64,000 nucleotides of DNA from Lytechinus pictus (GCF_037042905.1 NC_087247.1:45252420-45316419), one strand, 5' to 3'; positions 11,287 through 24,805 are shown, counted from the first letter of the stretch. A program made the numbers and translations. The notes: generated by a model from the letters alone, not told the origin.

Positions 11287-14200
11287 AAGGACGTTCCACA
11301 GTTCATTTTCACAAAATTTTGCAGAGTTACTTTGGTATCTAGCTATGCATTATGAAAATGCAAAAAATAATATATGTTCGTTCATGTACTTATTTTTTTC
11401 TACGGGACTTCAAATTCACCGTATTTGAATGATTATGAAATGTTGCGGAATCAAGAGAAAAAAAAGTATGTCTTTCTTAGACCTCACGAATTCACCAAAT
11501 AAGTATCATCTTTACTCTGTCGATATCGCAATTAAACTTCATCAGACGTCATTCAGGATACGTAATGTGACTACCAAAGTAGGAGAATATTTTTTAATTA
11601 GAAAACTGTACCTTTTAATTTTTATAATAGTCGGCAGCGCCCTCATTTCACAAGAATGGTGCATATGCTAAATCTTCAAAAGACTACTCGATCGCACATT
11701 TAAAAAAGTAGGCCTATAGAGCTGCACTTATATAAAATCCATGTCATTCTTATGATCAAATTCGGCAAAATTGTAGTGGAATGCATTGCGAAGGAGTAGG
11801 GAAGATAAACATAATTTATGAGGTCCAAAGTGCCTAGTGCGAGTAGTGGATTTAAAATCGCATAAAATGCGCCGAAAGCATGCAAAAGTCTAATAATACC
11901 GTCTAAAATGCAAATGGTTAATAGTTCTGTTTCCAAAGACTAAAAGTCGATGTCATTTTCATCCCACTCTCTATAGATTTGTAGAGGAACAATAGGGTCC
12001 GCACGTTTTAAACTAGGTCATTGTCCAAAGTAGTTGCGAGTTGGCTTGAAACAGCAAAAAAAAAAAAAAAACACAAAAGTCTAAGTATATAATACCGTCC
12101 AAAATGTCTGAAATACGAATGGTTCCTTATTTCTGCTCCCAAACATTAAAAATCTATGTCATTTTTATCATACTCTCTAGATTTGTAGAGGAATATATTA
12201 TGAAGACGTTAAATATTATAGTGAGTCCATGTGCTCGTTTTCACCACAATGTCGCAATGGATGAACTGGTGGTTAATCAGCTGTAGGTATGTGAGCTGAT
12301 TTTACTCCTTATCTGCACTAACTGCGTATCCGATGTGTTATTTTATGAAGCTAAGAAACTGGAATTATTCCATGGACCATTCTTTTTATTCCTCTACAAT
12401 TTCAAAATACTTTTCTCTGTAGTGCTGCAAAGTATGATGAACATGTCGACCCCGAGTTTGAATAAAATAAATCATGTAAATGGTAGTGGTTCGGAATTTT
12501 TCCTCACAGATACAAAGCCCTTGGCGTGTTTTGGGGTGTTTTAAGAAGCACATTTGCTCTAATAAGAGTGCTGATAGTTTGAAAACAAGCACATAAACCC
12601 ACATTTTTTAATGTTTGCACTTCTTAGGTATACCTTCCTCTACAACTTTGCAAAGTTTGGTGAAAATGACATGGGTTTTAAATAAAGTGCAGCATTTCTG
12701 TTACTTCTCCAGTTTGTTATTGAAATTTGAAATTTTTGAGGTTTAGTATCTTTCTTGCAATTTCTAAGAACTGAGAGTGTTCTTATAGACTTAAATGAGC
12801 AAACAATTGACAGCAGTATAGATAGATTATCCATCTCATGGATACAATTATTAATCATATTGCAAAATTTGATGAAATTTTCATGGTTTTGACTGTGTAA
12901 TAGAGCTTTAAACTCAATGTTGTGATCTCGTGAGGTCTAAACATGCCAAATTCGTTTGGATGCGCAATTCTTAAGAACATCCATTTTGGGTTAAATTTAA
13001 AGCTCTATAATAGCAAAAAATCATGCACATGGACCCATGTTAATTTTTGCATATTTGGAATATTCAGGTGCAAAAGTACATATGTGCAAAGTATGATGAA
13101 AACGACATGGATTTTCAATATTTGGAAGCAAGACTGCGGAACTATTCGCATTTTAGACGGCATTATTAAACTTTTGCACGTTTTGGGCGCATTTTGGGCG
13201 ATTTTCATGCCAACTCGCATCACCTTGGATACTCAAGTTAAAAAAACGAGCACATGGACCCCATATTTTTAATATTTTAACGTCTTCTGAATATATTCCT
13301 CTACAAATCTATAGAGTATGATGAAAATGACATGGATTTTTAATGTTTGGGAGCAGAACTACGGAACCATTCGTATTTTAGACATTTTGGACGGTATTAT
13401 CAGACTTTTCTTATTTTCGGCGCATTTTGGGCTGTTTCAAGCCAACTCGCAACAGTTTAGACACTAATAGCTTAGAAACGAGCACATGGATCCCATGTTT
13501 TTAATTTTTTAACGTCATCAGAATATATTCCTCCATAAATGTAGAGAGTATGATGAAAATGACATGGATTTTGAATGTTTGGGAACAAAACTACGGAACT
13601 ATTCGCATTTTATAGACGGTATTATTATATAGACTTTTGCACGTTTTCGGCGCATTTTAGGTGGATTTCAATACTTTCAAGCCAACTCGCAACACTTTGG
13701 ACACTGATATTTTAAAAACGAACACACGGACCCCATATTTTTAATAATTTAATGCCTTTAGAATATATTCCTCTACAAATCTACAGGGGTATGATGAAAA
13801 TGACATGGATTTTGAATGTTTTGGAGCGAAATATGGAACCATTTGCATTTTAGAGGGTATTAAGAGAATTTTGCACGTTTTGGGCGCATTTTGGGCGATT
13901 TTCATGCCAATTCGCATCACTTTGGACACTCATAGTTAAAAAACGAGCACATGGACCCCGTATTTTTAACTTCCCTATATACACCTTTGATATGCATTCC
14001 TCTACAATTTAGCCAAATGAGGGCGCTGCTGACTCCAAATAGATATAGTTTTACTAATTAAAAGACTTTCTCTTACTTTGGTATACACTTTGTTATATAT
14101 CTTAAAAGTTTGATGAAGTTTGATGCGGTATCCACTGAGTAAAGGTGATTTAAACTCACTTGGTGAATTCGTGAGGTCTACGAGAGGCATAATTCTCTCG

Positions 14201-15260
14201 ATTGCGCAAGATTGCATATCATTCAAATACGGCGACTTTGAAGACCCGTAGAAAAAAAATAAGCACATGAACCTATGTTATTTTTTGCATTTTCATAATG
14301 CATAGATACCAAAGCAACTCTCTGCAAAATTTGGTGAAAATGACATGGACATCATTTTAACTGTGGAACGTCCTTAAAGGGGTGTTTTTTCAGTTTTGGA
14401 CGCAGGCCTCGCGTGCACTCGTAAAGGGTATATATAAAAACACCATTTTCAAGAAAAGGGGTGCTTTTGAAAGACTGGTCAATGGTCAATCGCAGGGTCA
14501 AACGTATTTAGGGTATATGTTTTTTTCCAAAGTTTTTTTTTAAAGACTATCCTAACGTGATTAGGGTATGTTATTTTCCCCAAGCTTTTTCCCCGAGGTC
14601 AGACAACTTGTTTAGGGGGTTATTTTGCACACAGAGAAAAAACTCGTTTAGGGGTTGTCGTTGGAAATAATTTGGTCTCGCATGTGTACAGCAATACATT
14701 TGACTGCCCCCTCCCCTCGGGGGGGGGGGGGGGCTCTTTTAAGTCTAACAGCACTCTCAGTTCCTATACAATCAATAATCATTTCTATAACACACTTGAG
14801 AAGTAAAATAAATGCTGCATGCTATTTACTCAAAACCCATATCATTTTCACCAAACTTTGCAAAGTTGTAAAAGACGGTATACCTAAAAGGTGCAAACAT
14901 TAAAAAATATGGGTTCATGTGCTTGTTTTCAAACTATCATCACTTTTATTAGAGCAAACGTGCTCATTATAGAGCACCCCAAAACGCGTGGAAAGCTTTG
15001 TATCTATATGTAAGGAAAAATTCCAAACCACTATATACCATTAATATTTATTCAAACTCGGGGTCATATTCGTCATACTTTGCAGCACTATACTGAGTAA
15101 AGCGTTTTGAAATTGTGGAGGAATTGAAACAAAGATGATTCATGGAATAATTCCAGTTTATTAGCTTCATAAAATAAGACATCGGATCTGCAGTTGGTGC
15201 AGATGAGGAGAAAAATCAGCTCATACTTACAGCTGATTAATCACCTGTTCATCGATCCAT
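11287..15260. repeat. 4-kb complex of ~230-bp diverged units in both orientations
   Basis: Shared words are GATGAAAATGACATGGATTT, ATTCCTCTACAAATCTA and ACGAGCACATGGACCCCAT. Units run forward at about 12.9-14.0 kb with roughly 230-bp spacing (markers near 13085, 13318, 13551, 13794) and reversed at about 11.7-12.25 kb. The outer blocks 11287-11690 and about 14010-14370 are reverse complements; the ends read GGACGTTCCACAGTT and AACTGTGGAACGTCC. A further block, about 12250-12710, is reversed at about 14800-15255. The order is A-C'-B-C-A'-B'. No transposase is visible, and the open frames through it cover only repeat text. Confidence 0.75.
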
Positions 15261-16140
15261 TGTGACGTCAGCGCTCAGTGCCCAATTATTTTTGCATTGA
15301 ATGGGGATTTACACTTAAAGCATTAATTGCTTTAGGTGGACCCCCCCCCCATTTCAATATTGTTTTTCTTTAAAATATCAATTCGTAAATTTGTATCTGA
15401 TTTATATTTCGTTGTATTATGTTTGAATGGAAATGAAATGATAATAAAATGAATGATGTCAAAACATAAACCTAAAGATTTTGCTCGATTTACAGCGAGA
15501 TACGCATCATGTTCAGATGTTCAGGATAAGTAAAAAAAAGTGTACTGAATATCTAGCTCCCGCTACGCGCTCGCACAATATTATGATTACATAGACTGAT
15601 TAACTATTTCAGCTCGCAATTCTGGCTCGCATTATTTGGTCGTTGAGATGTACATCTGCCAGGCATCCTCTTCATGAGTCACTGAAAACATGTGCTTTGT
15701 ATTGTATTTAAAAAAATCAAATTTTCTTCCGGTAGATGAGCCCCTTCCCCCACAAGATCTGGATCGACCATACTGGATCAGCAAAATGGCAGCTTGATCA
15801 TGCATTATGGAGATTTTTTGGAATTTGGCTGTGTGGAACCTGTATAACTGAAAAAATTGAAAATAAGACAAAAGTCTGGCACCCCACCAGCTTCCCAGAA
15901 GTCATCACTGGCTTCTCTCGCGGGAGGGGTGTGATCAGGGAGTAGGATGAGGATGAGTGAGAGTATAAATGCGTCAGCTCTCAAAATTGTGAAATTTCAT
16001 AAGTCTATACTATGCAATTTTGACATTTCTAAATTTTTTCCTCAATTAAATGTTATCAGAATGAAGAATATATCTTTAAACTAGGAGTATGCCGAATTAC
16101 CTATTCTCTGCACCCGATCAGTACCTGGCATCCGCCGATC
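15261..16140. other. No gene recognised; contains reversed GCGAGC-type words
   Basis: A poly-C tract (about 15340-15350) and reversed copies of the GCGAGCG family (near 15555-15575 and 15612-15640) are present. Two overlapping open frames at 15632-15945 show no recognisable domain. Confidence 0.4.
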
Positions 16141-16149
16141 ATTCCCCTA

Positions 16150-17310
16150 TTTTTACACCCAGGGGCGGTGGAGCGAATTTTAAATTGCAGGGGGGGGGGG
16201 GGCACATGGAAAAAAGTGCACTTTTTGTGACAGGGGCACTATCTTAAAAAAAAGAAAACAAATGACTTATTTACAATGGCGTAATGAGCAAACAAATTTT
16301 AAGGCGACTAGATATGTTGTATCACGTTAAATTTTTAACTTTGCAAGCGAGCAAAAATTCTGACATTTTTATAATGAAAAAAAAATGTTGTGATAGATTT
16401 TGACTACATAGCATTTATAATATTATATTTCCACTTCCCTTTCTTTTTCTTTTCTTTTCCTGGTTGTGAAAAGGCCCCCACTGCTTACCTACCCCACTCA
16501 CATGACTAATGAAAATTAAGGCACATAAATTATAATAATTACAAGTTTTTTTCCTTCATAAGTATATAGTAACATATAAAAATGAAAAAAATATTGTATT
16601 TCTTGTTCTAAAGGGGAACTCGTTAACACATTAACAGGTCCTTCTCAGGAGAAAGGGGTACAGAACACGTTCTTGATGGGTTTTCTTGGGTACAAAATGG
16701 GCACTCATTCGAGAAAGGGCGCCTATTATAGAAGGCAAAATGACATGCATGCACTTGCTAACGGCATAATTAAAACAGGTCATTCTCAGGTACGGGCACA
16801 AAACACGTTCGTGAGGGCCACTTTACTTGGGTAAAAAGGGGCACTGAATCAAGAAAGGGCACTTGAGCAAGGGGCACTGTCTTGCTCACGCAAAACAGGT
16901 CCTTCTCAGGTGAAAGGGGCCCAGCTCCCGGGCGCGTGAGATATATAGGTGAACCGTTCGTGATCGAGCCCCTGATACGAGAAAGGGCAACTATCAGAAG
17001 GCAAAACACGTACGGTACTTATAACGGCATAAAATGGGTCATTCTCAGGTACGAAAGGGGCACAGAACACGTTCGAATTAAGGGGCACTATTCTTGAGTA
17101 AAAAGGGGCACTGATTCAAGAAAGGACACTTATACGTAGGAACGCAAGGGGCACTTGCTCACGCATAAAACGGGTCCTTATCAGGTAAAAGGGGCACTGT
17201 ACACGTTTGTGAGGGGGAATGCACTCATCTTGCATAAAAAGGGCACTTTTTCATTGCTTTAAAAAGTGAGGGGCACTTTTCACCCCGCCCCCCAGGATCG
17301 CCGAGCCGCC
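16150..17310. repeat. G-run element containing five ~137-bp tandem units
   Basis: The phrase GGTCCTTCTCAGG, or a close variant, starts near 16636, 16774, 16896, 17035 and 17173 and is followed each time by AAAGGGGCAC, ACACGTTCG and AGAAAGGGCAC. The array is bounded by GTGCACTTTTTG/AAAAAGTG text and poly-G on the left, poly-C on the right, giving an inverted-repeat outline. No coding content. Confidence 0.7.
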
Positions 17311-17670
17311 GCCCACCGATCTATGTACGGTAACAACGCAAATGGGGCGCCCTTCCAAAAATTCCCCGAGCCTAGCCTGATCATACCGTATGCAAGCATA
17401 TGCAGTTCATCTATGCGATGCATCTCCTTGTCTACCTAAATTAAACTAAAGAGCTACGTAGCTAAAAAGCTGTGCTTTATGCATGCAGCGCAGAGAGCAA
17501 GCGCATTGTGGTTAATGTACGGTACTGGTGAACGTTTACGTTAATGTAGCTCCGATATTTCTTAGTCCGGTATACACATGGTCCAGTCGACTGCCATCTG
17601 CGAGTTGTTTCATTTCATGTTTAATGTATGCTTCTTCTTCTCGATGTGAAAATATCTTATAAGTCCTACG
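17311..17670 (+). promoter_or_regulatory. Presumed 5' flank and 5' UTR of IMPDH
   Basis: This is the non-repetitive stretch immediately before the IMPDH start codon. I see no clear TATA box or initiator, so the transcription start is not placed; an upstream non-coding exon cannot be excluded. Confidence 0.3.
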
Positions 17671-17774
17671 ATGTCTAAAAAGGTGAAATTAATGAATGGC
17701 GCGATGGAGCCTCCAGTTGACGATGGTCTATCGGGAGAGCAGCTGTTTGGAAGCGGCGATGGTCTCACATACAA
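17671..17774 (+). CDS. IMPDH: IMPDH exon 1 (N-terminus)
   Basis: Encodes 34 residues plus two bases, beginning MSKKVKLMNG and ending DDGLSGEQLFGSGDGLTY. The DDGL-x-x-(Q/E)QLF-x-x-GDGLTY pattern is the conserved IMPDH N-terminus. The start is the first in-frame ATG after an in-frame upstream stop region; a second ATG eight codons in is possible. The donor is AA|GTGAGT. The leader before DDGL is somewhat different from the vertebrate one, as expected for this variable segment. Confidence 0.93.
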
Positions 17775-17798
17775 GTGAGTTCTGTTGTTGGGGGTCGG

Positions 17799-18006
17799 GT
17801 GTCCGGACACTTTATAATTTTTGAAGCCTTCTTTTTTGTCTTTGGATTACACTAAAAATATGAATTCAATAGTTGTAATCATCTTCTATTTTGTTCTCTA
17901 TAATATTTCCTAACATTTTGTACTAAAAATTGATGAAACTTCGCCTGTAAAATTTTCCAAATGACTTTCTAAAATTGATCGTCCGGACACACGACCTGTC
18001 CGGACA
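17799..18006. repeat. Three copies of the palindrome TGTCCGGACA
   Basis: The 10-mer occurs at 17800-17809 and 17997-18006, with a one-base variant at 17980-17989, starting 25 bases into intron 1. The outer copies could be ends of a small repeat or a cluster of protein-binding sites. Confidence 0.5.
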
Positions 18007-18254
18007 CACAACAACTGGGTATACGGTAATAGGCCTACTAGTTAGTGTTACATGTCTTTTTCTTTCCTCTCTTGCATTGCAATAGAGCCCGCCAGGCAGG
18101 CGACATCATTTAACTACTACTAGTAGTAGTATGGCAGTGTATCCTGTTGACGGACACATCTATTTCAGTGCTTTAAAAATGACCATTAGATTAGACTAGA
18201 GGAAATACAATCGACAGATCAAGAAAAATTTGCACTTGCTATTCTAAATATTAA

Positions 18255-18888
18255 AGGACAAGTCCACCCCAACAAAAAGTTGATTTGAATAAAAAGAGAA
18301 AAATCCAACAAGCATACATCATACATGTAACACTGAAAACTTCATCAAAATCGGATGTAAAATGAGAAAGTTATGACATTTTTAAGTTTCGCTTGTTGTT
18401 GTTTCGCTTAATTTCACAGAACAATTATATATGCACATCCTGGTGGGTATGCAAATGAGGAGACTATGATGTCATCCACTCACTATTTCTTTTGTATTTT
18501 ATTAATTAGGCCTAGGCCCTATATGAAATATTCCAATTTTCTCCTCATTGTCAAGTGATACAACGATTAATTCCTCCCTGAACATGTGGAATTAGCATTG
18601 TTAATACTATATGGTTCAGTCAAGTTGGTCCTTATTGTCAAATCTGTAAAAAATGAAATATTGTATAATTCAAACAATAAACAACAAGAGAATTAGTGAG
18701 TGATTGACATCATCGACTGACTCACCTAGTTGTGCATATCACTGTTTTGTGAAAAATAAGCGAAACTTTAAAATGCCATAACTTTCTTATTTTACATCCA
18801 ATTTTGATGAAATTTTCAGCACTATATATGCTAGTTTGATTTTTCTCTATTTATTCAAGTCAGCATTTTCCTGGGGTGGACTTGACCT
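18255..18888. mobile_element. TTAA-flanked palindromic MITE (AGGACAAGTCC family)
   Basis: Flanked by TTAA at 18251-18254 and 18889-18892. The arms read AGGACAAGTCCACCCC inward from the left and the near complement (CTGGGGTGGACTTGACCT) on the right, and homology continues over about 170 bp, for example GTTGATTTGAATAAAAAGAG against its complement. The TTAA target and lack of coding frames fit a piggyBac-type non-autonomous element. A related copy is at 36968-37793. Confidence 0.75.
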
Positions 18889-21172
18889 TTAAAATTATGA
18901 ATATGGTAAAATTATTTCATATTTACCGTACATGATTTACCAACCGTTTTCTTTGCATCCCACTTGCTGCATACCCCTCGGCGAAAAACATTTATTTTCG
19001 TGTGTGACAAATTACATCATGATTCTGGACGCAAGATATTCTTGATTAATAATGATGTAATTAAGAATTGGAGTGATTTTTTCTTCATATATAGTGCTCT
19101 AGATCTATCATTAAGGATGCCATCCCAAAAATTGAAGTGTTGTAAATCTAGTTTTAAATAGTTTAACTGGAATAAGCTCTGAAACATGAGTAAAATGACA
19201 CCAAGATCATGAAAATTGGACCAGGCCAGGGGTTGCCGACATACGGCCAATTCAAATTTTGAAAAAATGCAGATTTCCTGGCAAAAAGTGGCCAAAATGG
19301 CCAAAATGTGTTTTTTTAAAGCTACCTATTTTAAAACTTGATGAAGTATAGAGGTTGCTTTTTCTTGAGGCACCTAACATGTTAACCACCAACAAGTACC
19401 TGAAAAATTGGGTCCGAACTACTTTTCGTTTTCATATTAACGGAGTTCAAAATATGGGGAAAACACAAATTTTCACCTATGGCACCAGAGGAAATTGGCA
19501 AAAAATGACTAGTCCAGCTAATTGATATGCAAAAATGGCTTAATTTGAAAGTGGATGGGCAATTAATCACAAAATTTCACAGAGATGTAGTGTTTGTAAT
19601 TTTGGTTCATATATGTTGTTCTTGTGAGCATATACAATAATATGCAAATGAGGTAGTAATTAAATATTCATTTGTAAATAACGAATGGGAAAATTGCCTA
19701 ATTAATATGAAAAAATGATATAACGTGAACAGGGATAAGCAAATAATCACCAAATTTCACGGAGGTGCAGAGTTCTTAAGTTTACTTCATATCTGTAATA
19801 AATGAATATTCATTTGTACATAATGAATGGGAAAATTGCCTAATTAAAGTTATAACTGATTTAAATGGCAAAAGCCAATGTTTAATACAAATTATTATTT
19901 ATTAAGAGGTCCTTAAGACTAGGAAATTTAATATTAATCTCTTATTGATGTAACTTCCAATCCATACTAAAAACTTTTTTATATCACTCATTATTGAATA
20001 CTTCATAAAAAAAAATCAATAACATTTCACACTACTAGGGTGTAAATACAATAAATTAATCGGCAGATTAACGTAAGTGCGCACGCGCAGTAGAAAAATC
20101 ATTGAGCTTGGGTACGTGGTATCATTTATAACATACAGTGCAATGTACTTCACACATGCCCCCGGCCTCGCCCTTGCCGTTAGCCTTGGAAGGTGGAACG
20201 TTGACTTCTTTTCCTCAAATAAAATTAGTGCCTTAAGTTTTCCGCTTTGCGGATTTTCCGCGGAAACCGGGGTAGAAAGCGGAAAACACAGTTTTAAAAA
20301 AAACAGTGAATTCGGTGAGAAATCTTAGTTTTAAAGTATAAAAAATTGGTTCCAAAACCATCCTAATTGATAATACAGTCTATAAAATCCAGTCTAGGAA
20401 TTGCACAAATTAAGCTCTGTGAAACCAGCCTACCGATTCGATTGCAAACCTTACCAGATTTGACCCACAACAAATTTAAAATGTACAACACTACATGTAC
20501 ATACTACTTACGCAATGCAGCTATCCCAGCAGCCTTTGTGCGCGATTCGTTCTGGAAATTTCCATGCATAGCGAAAGCGATATACACGTGCACATCACGT
20601 TACTACGGTGATGGAACGCTTGGTCACCCGTACTAGTAGCGTGTATGCATGTTCATTCATGCAATATGCACATGTACTGTTGTTTTGATTTTTCTGCTTG
20701 CATGCGCATTGACTTTAGTTATTCAAATTCACCCATGCTTTGGAGTACGTACATGTAGGAAGGGGAATCAGGTAAGAATTTTTACAGTTTTTACTCATTC
20801 AAAATTTTAAAAGTGTCTTTTCTGAGCTTTCGAAGAATTTCAAAGTGAAGAAATTTAGAAAGCAGAAGAAAGCAGAATTTCAGGTCTAGAAAGCAGAAAG
20901 CTTTGGTCTTTGAATAAAATCGATAAATAAACTCAAGAAAACACAGCTCAACACTCGTAATTGTCGTATACAAAATAAAACGTTCAGCATACTTTGCAAA
21001 ATACCACTGAACACAGCCACAAACTCAATACAATTCATGCACCCCACACATTCACTAGCTCCCTATCGCACAACAAAATCATCCGATGACATGGGCAAAA
21101 TCTCGAACAAAAGTGAAATTTTGTTATCTAAATGACCGCATCTCGCACTAAAAATGTCACAATAGCATTTCC
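18889..21172. other. Intron 1 DNA with a minor two-copy repeat; no gene
   Basis: Two related stretches of about 145 bp lie between 19500 and 19850; both contain GGGAAAATTGCCTAATTA and a nearby 'ATCACNAAATTTCAC' phrase. The rest shows nothing I can identify. Confidence 0.4.
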
Positions 21173-21176
21173 TTAA

Positions 21177-22042
21177 AGATCCAGACCGGACCCGAAAATG
21201 AAATTGATAAATTATATACCAATCGAAAGCTTATAAGCTACTAAATACAGCAAGGTATGCTTTATGCATTTTCACCGCTTCCCAGCTGAGTATTTTGCTT
21301 GTGAATATTCCAATTATCGGGCTTCGAACCCCGCTTAGAAAATAGGCTTTATTGTGATTTTCACCTGCCTCGAGACCGTGACGTCACGTTGTGTAAGAAG
21401 CGTCGTGATTCCATAGGTTTGTACACAGAAAAACTGGGTGATTTTTTGCTTTCCAGATAACGCATTTCATTCTCTTCACTTCTATCACAGAGGGATATCA
21501 CATATATTTTTACCCACAAGCTTGAATTTATGAAATCTACAGTTTTGAACTAGTTTTTGCCATATTTTATTTCCTGCTTATTTGGCGCAGATTTCAATTC
21601 TATCTGCATTTAGATTATGTATAACAACTTTTCCTGACATAGCAATTTAGGCCCAATAAGAGCCAAACAAAGAAATCACAAAAAAGGTAGTGAATAGTTG
21701 TAGGTTTACAACAATTTGAACAGTGAATAATTTTGAGTGCCATTTTCATCTGAAAACGAAAAAAAAATATGGATTCATAACATGGAAATGGAAGAAAATA
21801 CCCAATGCTTTTGTACACAAACCTATGGAATCACAACCCTCCTGACACAACGTGACGTCATCATTTCCAGGCGACGTGGGGGTGCTCAATCGAAGCGTAC
21901 TTTGGAGGAGCAGTTTCTTTGATTTTTATTTAATATTTGTCAGAAATGGAAGGAGATATATGTAATATTTTTGGTATATTTGTATTGTATGAATCATTAC
22001 CTTTATTTTGATATATGACTGTTTTTACACCGGTCAGGGTCT
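21177..22042. mobile_element. TTAA-flanked MITE with inverted-repeat arms
   Basis: TTAA at 21173-21176 and 22043-22046 flank ends AGATCCAGACCGG and CCGGTCAGGGTCT. Further in, 21379-21433 and 21808-21859 are near-perfect complements (TGACGTCACGTTGTG; CCATAGGTTTGTACACA). No coding frame. The TTAA site again points to piggyBac-type mobility. Confidence 0.65.
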
Positions 22043-22448
22043 TTAACATAATTAAGAAATAAGGGGCCTAAAAAGGTGGATTTTTCGGCGATTTGGCGAT
22101 GTTAACTCTTAACATGCCATAAACACTACTAACCCAACGCCACAGTGCTAATCCGATGCTAATCCCCTGTGCCAGCCACAAAACCCCCCTGTGCCACATT
22201 GATTTTGGGATCGCGAGTTGTATTCACTCCTGTCAATAGTCATGATTACAATTGCTTGTAACTCTCTAACGATTAGTTTATCTACAAAATATTGTGTAGT
22301 AAAGTTGTAGGAAATTTCATACTACTTATAATGGTGTCCTCATTATATGGATTGGTTATTATCTTTACCGCTAAAATATGAGTTGTATCAAGTAGTTCCA
22401 TTTTGTGGAGTGTTTTGTATGCATCATAGCGATACTCACTTGCTATTA

Positions 22449-23623
22449 AGCCCCTTTCACAATTGACGTACGACCTGTTTACGACCGCCTGCAACAGATT
22501 TTTCTTGTTGTTGCACGATCGATCTCTTGGTGTCTTGCGAGCACTCGCAGTGGTTGTAGACGAACGCACGAATTTGAGGTGGTCGGAGGTGGTCGTGACT
22601 GGTCGCATCTGAATCTGAACATGTTCAAAATCCAAACGCGATCAAATACGATTGGTTTACTCGCATCAGGTCGTACCATCGGTCGGGCGATCATCGTGTG
22701 AGTGTTGTTCAACGTTGTACGACTTGGTGCGAGAGGTGACACAACTACGTATAGTCGCATTTAGTCGACTGGAGGTCGTACAACACTTGCACATGCGCTA
22801 GATACCCACAGAGACCAGTCTTGCGACTGGTTGCGATAATATAAGACTGTTGCAAGACCGATCGAAATTACGGCTTACAACATTCCACTACCGTTGCATT
22901 CGCATGTATGCGACCGTACAGCCCCTTTCACAATTGACATCCGACCAGTTTACGACCGCCTGCAACAGTTTTTTTCTGCTGTTGCACGATCGATCTCTTG
23001 GTGACTTGCGAGCACTCGCAGTCGTTGTAGACGGTCGCACGAACTCGAGGTGGTCGTGACTGGTCACATCTGAACTTTGAACATGTTCAAAATCCGAACG
23101 CGATCAAATACGACCGATTCACTCGCATCAGCTCGTATCCGGGGTCGTACCATCGGTCGGGCGATCATCGTGGGAGTGTTGTTCAACGTTGCACGACTTG
23201 GTGCGAGAGGTGGCACAACTAAGTAGTCGCATTTACTCGACTGGAGGTCGTACAACACTTGCACATGTGCTAGCGACCTACATGTACAGAGACCTGTCTT
23301 GCGATTGGGTGCGATAATATGATGTGCCATAAGACTGTTGCAAGACCGATCGCAACGGCTTACAACATTGCACTACCGTTGTGTGCGACCGTTCCCCTCG
23401 CAATCCCTCGTGCAACACTCGCATGTGATCGCACGAGCACAATAGGATCATAATCGACTTACTCGTGCAACGGGTTTTACTGGTTGTTTTTGTTGTACGA
23501 CAGCTGTTGCAACTGTGAAAGCCTATGTGCGATATTATGAGATGACTGGCGATTGATGCCTGTTGCAGCCTGTCGCACGACCAAAAGGTCGCAAGTGGTC
23601 GTACGTCAATTGTGAAAGGGGCT
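22449..23623. mobile_element. Harbinger-type MITE with an internal third terminal repeat
   Basis: The outer ends are 27-bp perfect inverted repeats beginning AGCCCCTTTCACAATTG, flanked by the 3-bp target duplication TTA (22446-22448, 23624-23626). The same end recurs inside, in left orientation, at 22920, so 22449-22919 (471 bp) is a second copy of the left part. The interior is rich in words such as GTTGCACGA, GTCGTACG and GTCGCA in both orientations. It encodes nothing, but the first 17 bases of its ends equal those of the complete Harbinger at 38636-43183. Confidence 0.88.
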
Positions 23624-23626
23624 TTA

Positions 23627-24000
23627 CATGCACTGCCACTTCCTGCTCTTTGTTTTCCAGCGACTCATTACACACTTGCTTTCATTCAAGTAAAAGCTTG
23701 CATTTATCCTATCATAAGGCTTTTGGACCCTAGTCTCATACTCAAACTTCCTGTTTTTTGTAACAATTAATTTTCAAATAAATTGGTTCTCATGAAGTTG
23801 GTTGAAGCTGTTGGATGAATGTTGTTTTATTTTGTGAATAATTTGTACCATTCGATGTATAACATATTTCTTGTACCATGTAGCCTATATGTAATGTAAC
23901 AATGATCTTCAATTGCAAAATAATAAATGTAATTCATGCTTAGAAATAGTTGATTTGTATCATTGTGCAATTATATGAGTGGATGAATGGTTTGATATTA
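23627..24000. other. Intron 1 DNA, nothing recognised
   Basis: AT-rich spacer between the MITE and the pyrimidine tract. Confidence 0.4.
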
Positions 24001-24035
24001 TTTTCAAGTTCTCATTTATTATGCCCCTATAATTT

Positions 24036-24805
24036 AATGACCCCCCCCTTTCTCTTTCTTTCAACCTCCCTTTTATTTCTTTCCATCTCCCTCTCAAATT
24101 ACTTTATATCGTCCTATCTCGTTTCTATCTCTTCCATGTTTTTGTATCTCCCTTTCTCATAACTTGTTTTTCTATCTCTCATATCACTCTTCTTTCTCTC
24201 TCATCTGCCCCCCTCTCTTTCAATCTCTTGATATTTCACTTTTCTCTTGTCCTTCTACCTTACCCACCTATCTCTCTTTTATTAATATTTTCTCCTTTTT
24301 TGTGTCTCTACCATGTCTTTCTATCTCCCCCTCTCTCCTTCCTCGCTTTTTTCTATCTCTCCTTATCTTTCTTTCTCTCACTTTCTATATCTCACCATAT
24401 TTCAACCTAATTATGTCGCTCTCTTCCTATGGCTGTACGCGTATTTTTTTTTTTGGGGGGGGTGGGGGATAGGTATTTTTTTCCTCTCTTCCATGTATTT
24501 CTATCTCCCTATCTCACTGTTACTATCTCTCTCTTCCTCCGTCTGTTAATATTTTCGTTATTTGTTCCTATCTCCCTCCCTCTCTCTTTATTTCACTCTC
24601 ACTCGTTCTACCTCTTCCATGTCTATCTATCTCCCTATCTCATATCTCGTTTTTTTTCTATTTCTCCCTCTGTTTTTTTCCTCACTATTTTCTATCTTTC
24701 TTTCTCTCCCCTCTTTTTCTATACTTATATCTTTCTCTCTCCCATCCATTCTTCAATCTCCATTTCACCAATCTCCTTCTTTCTATCTGTCTTATATTAT
24801 TTTTT
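24036..24805. repeat. Pyrimidine-rich (TCTC/TATCTCCC) low-complexity tract
   Basis: About 770 bp of C and T with recurring TATCTCCCTATCTC words, broken by one G run near 24455. The overlapping open frames rich in Ser, Leu, Phe, Ile and Pro come from composition. Confidence 0.85.
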
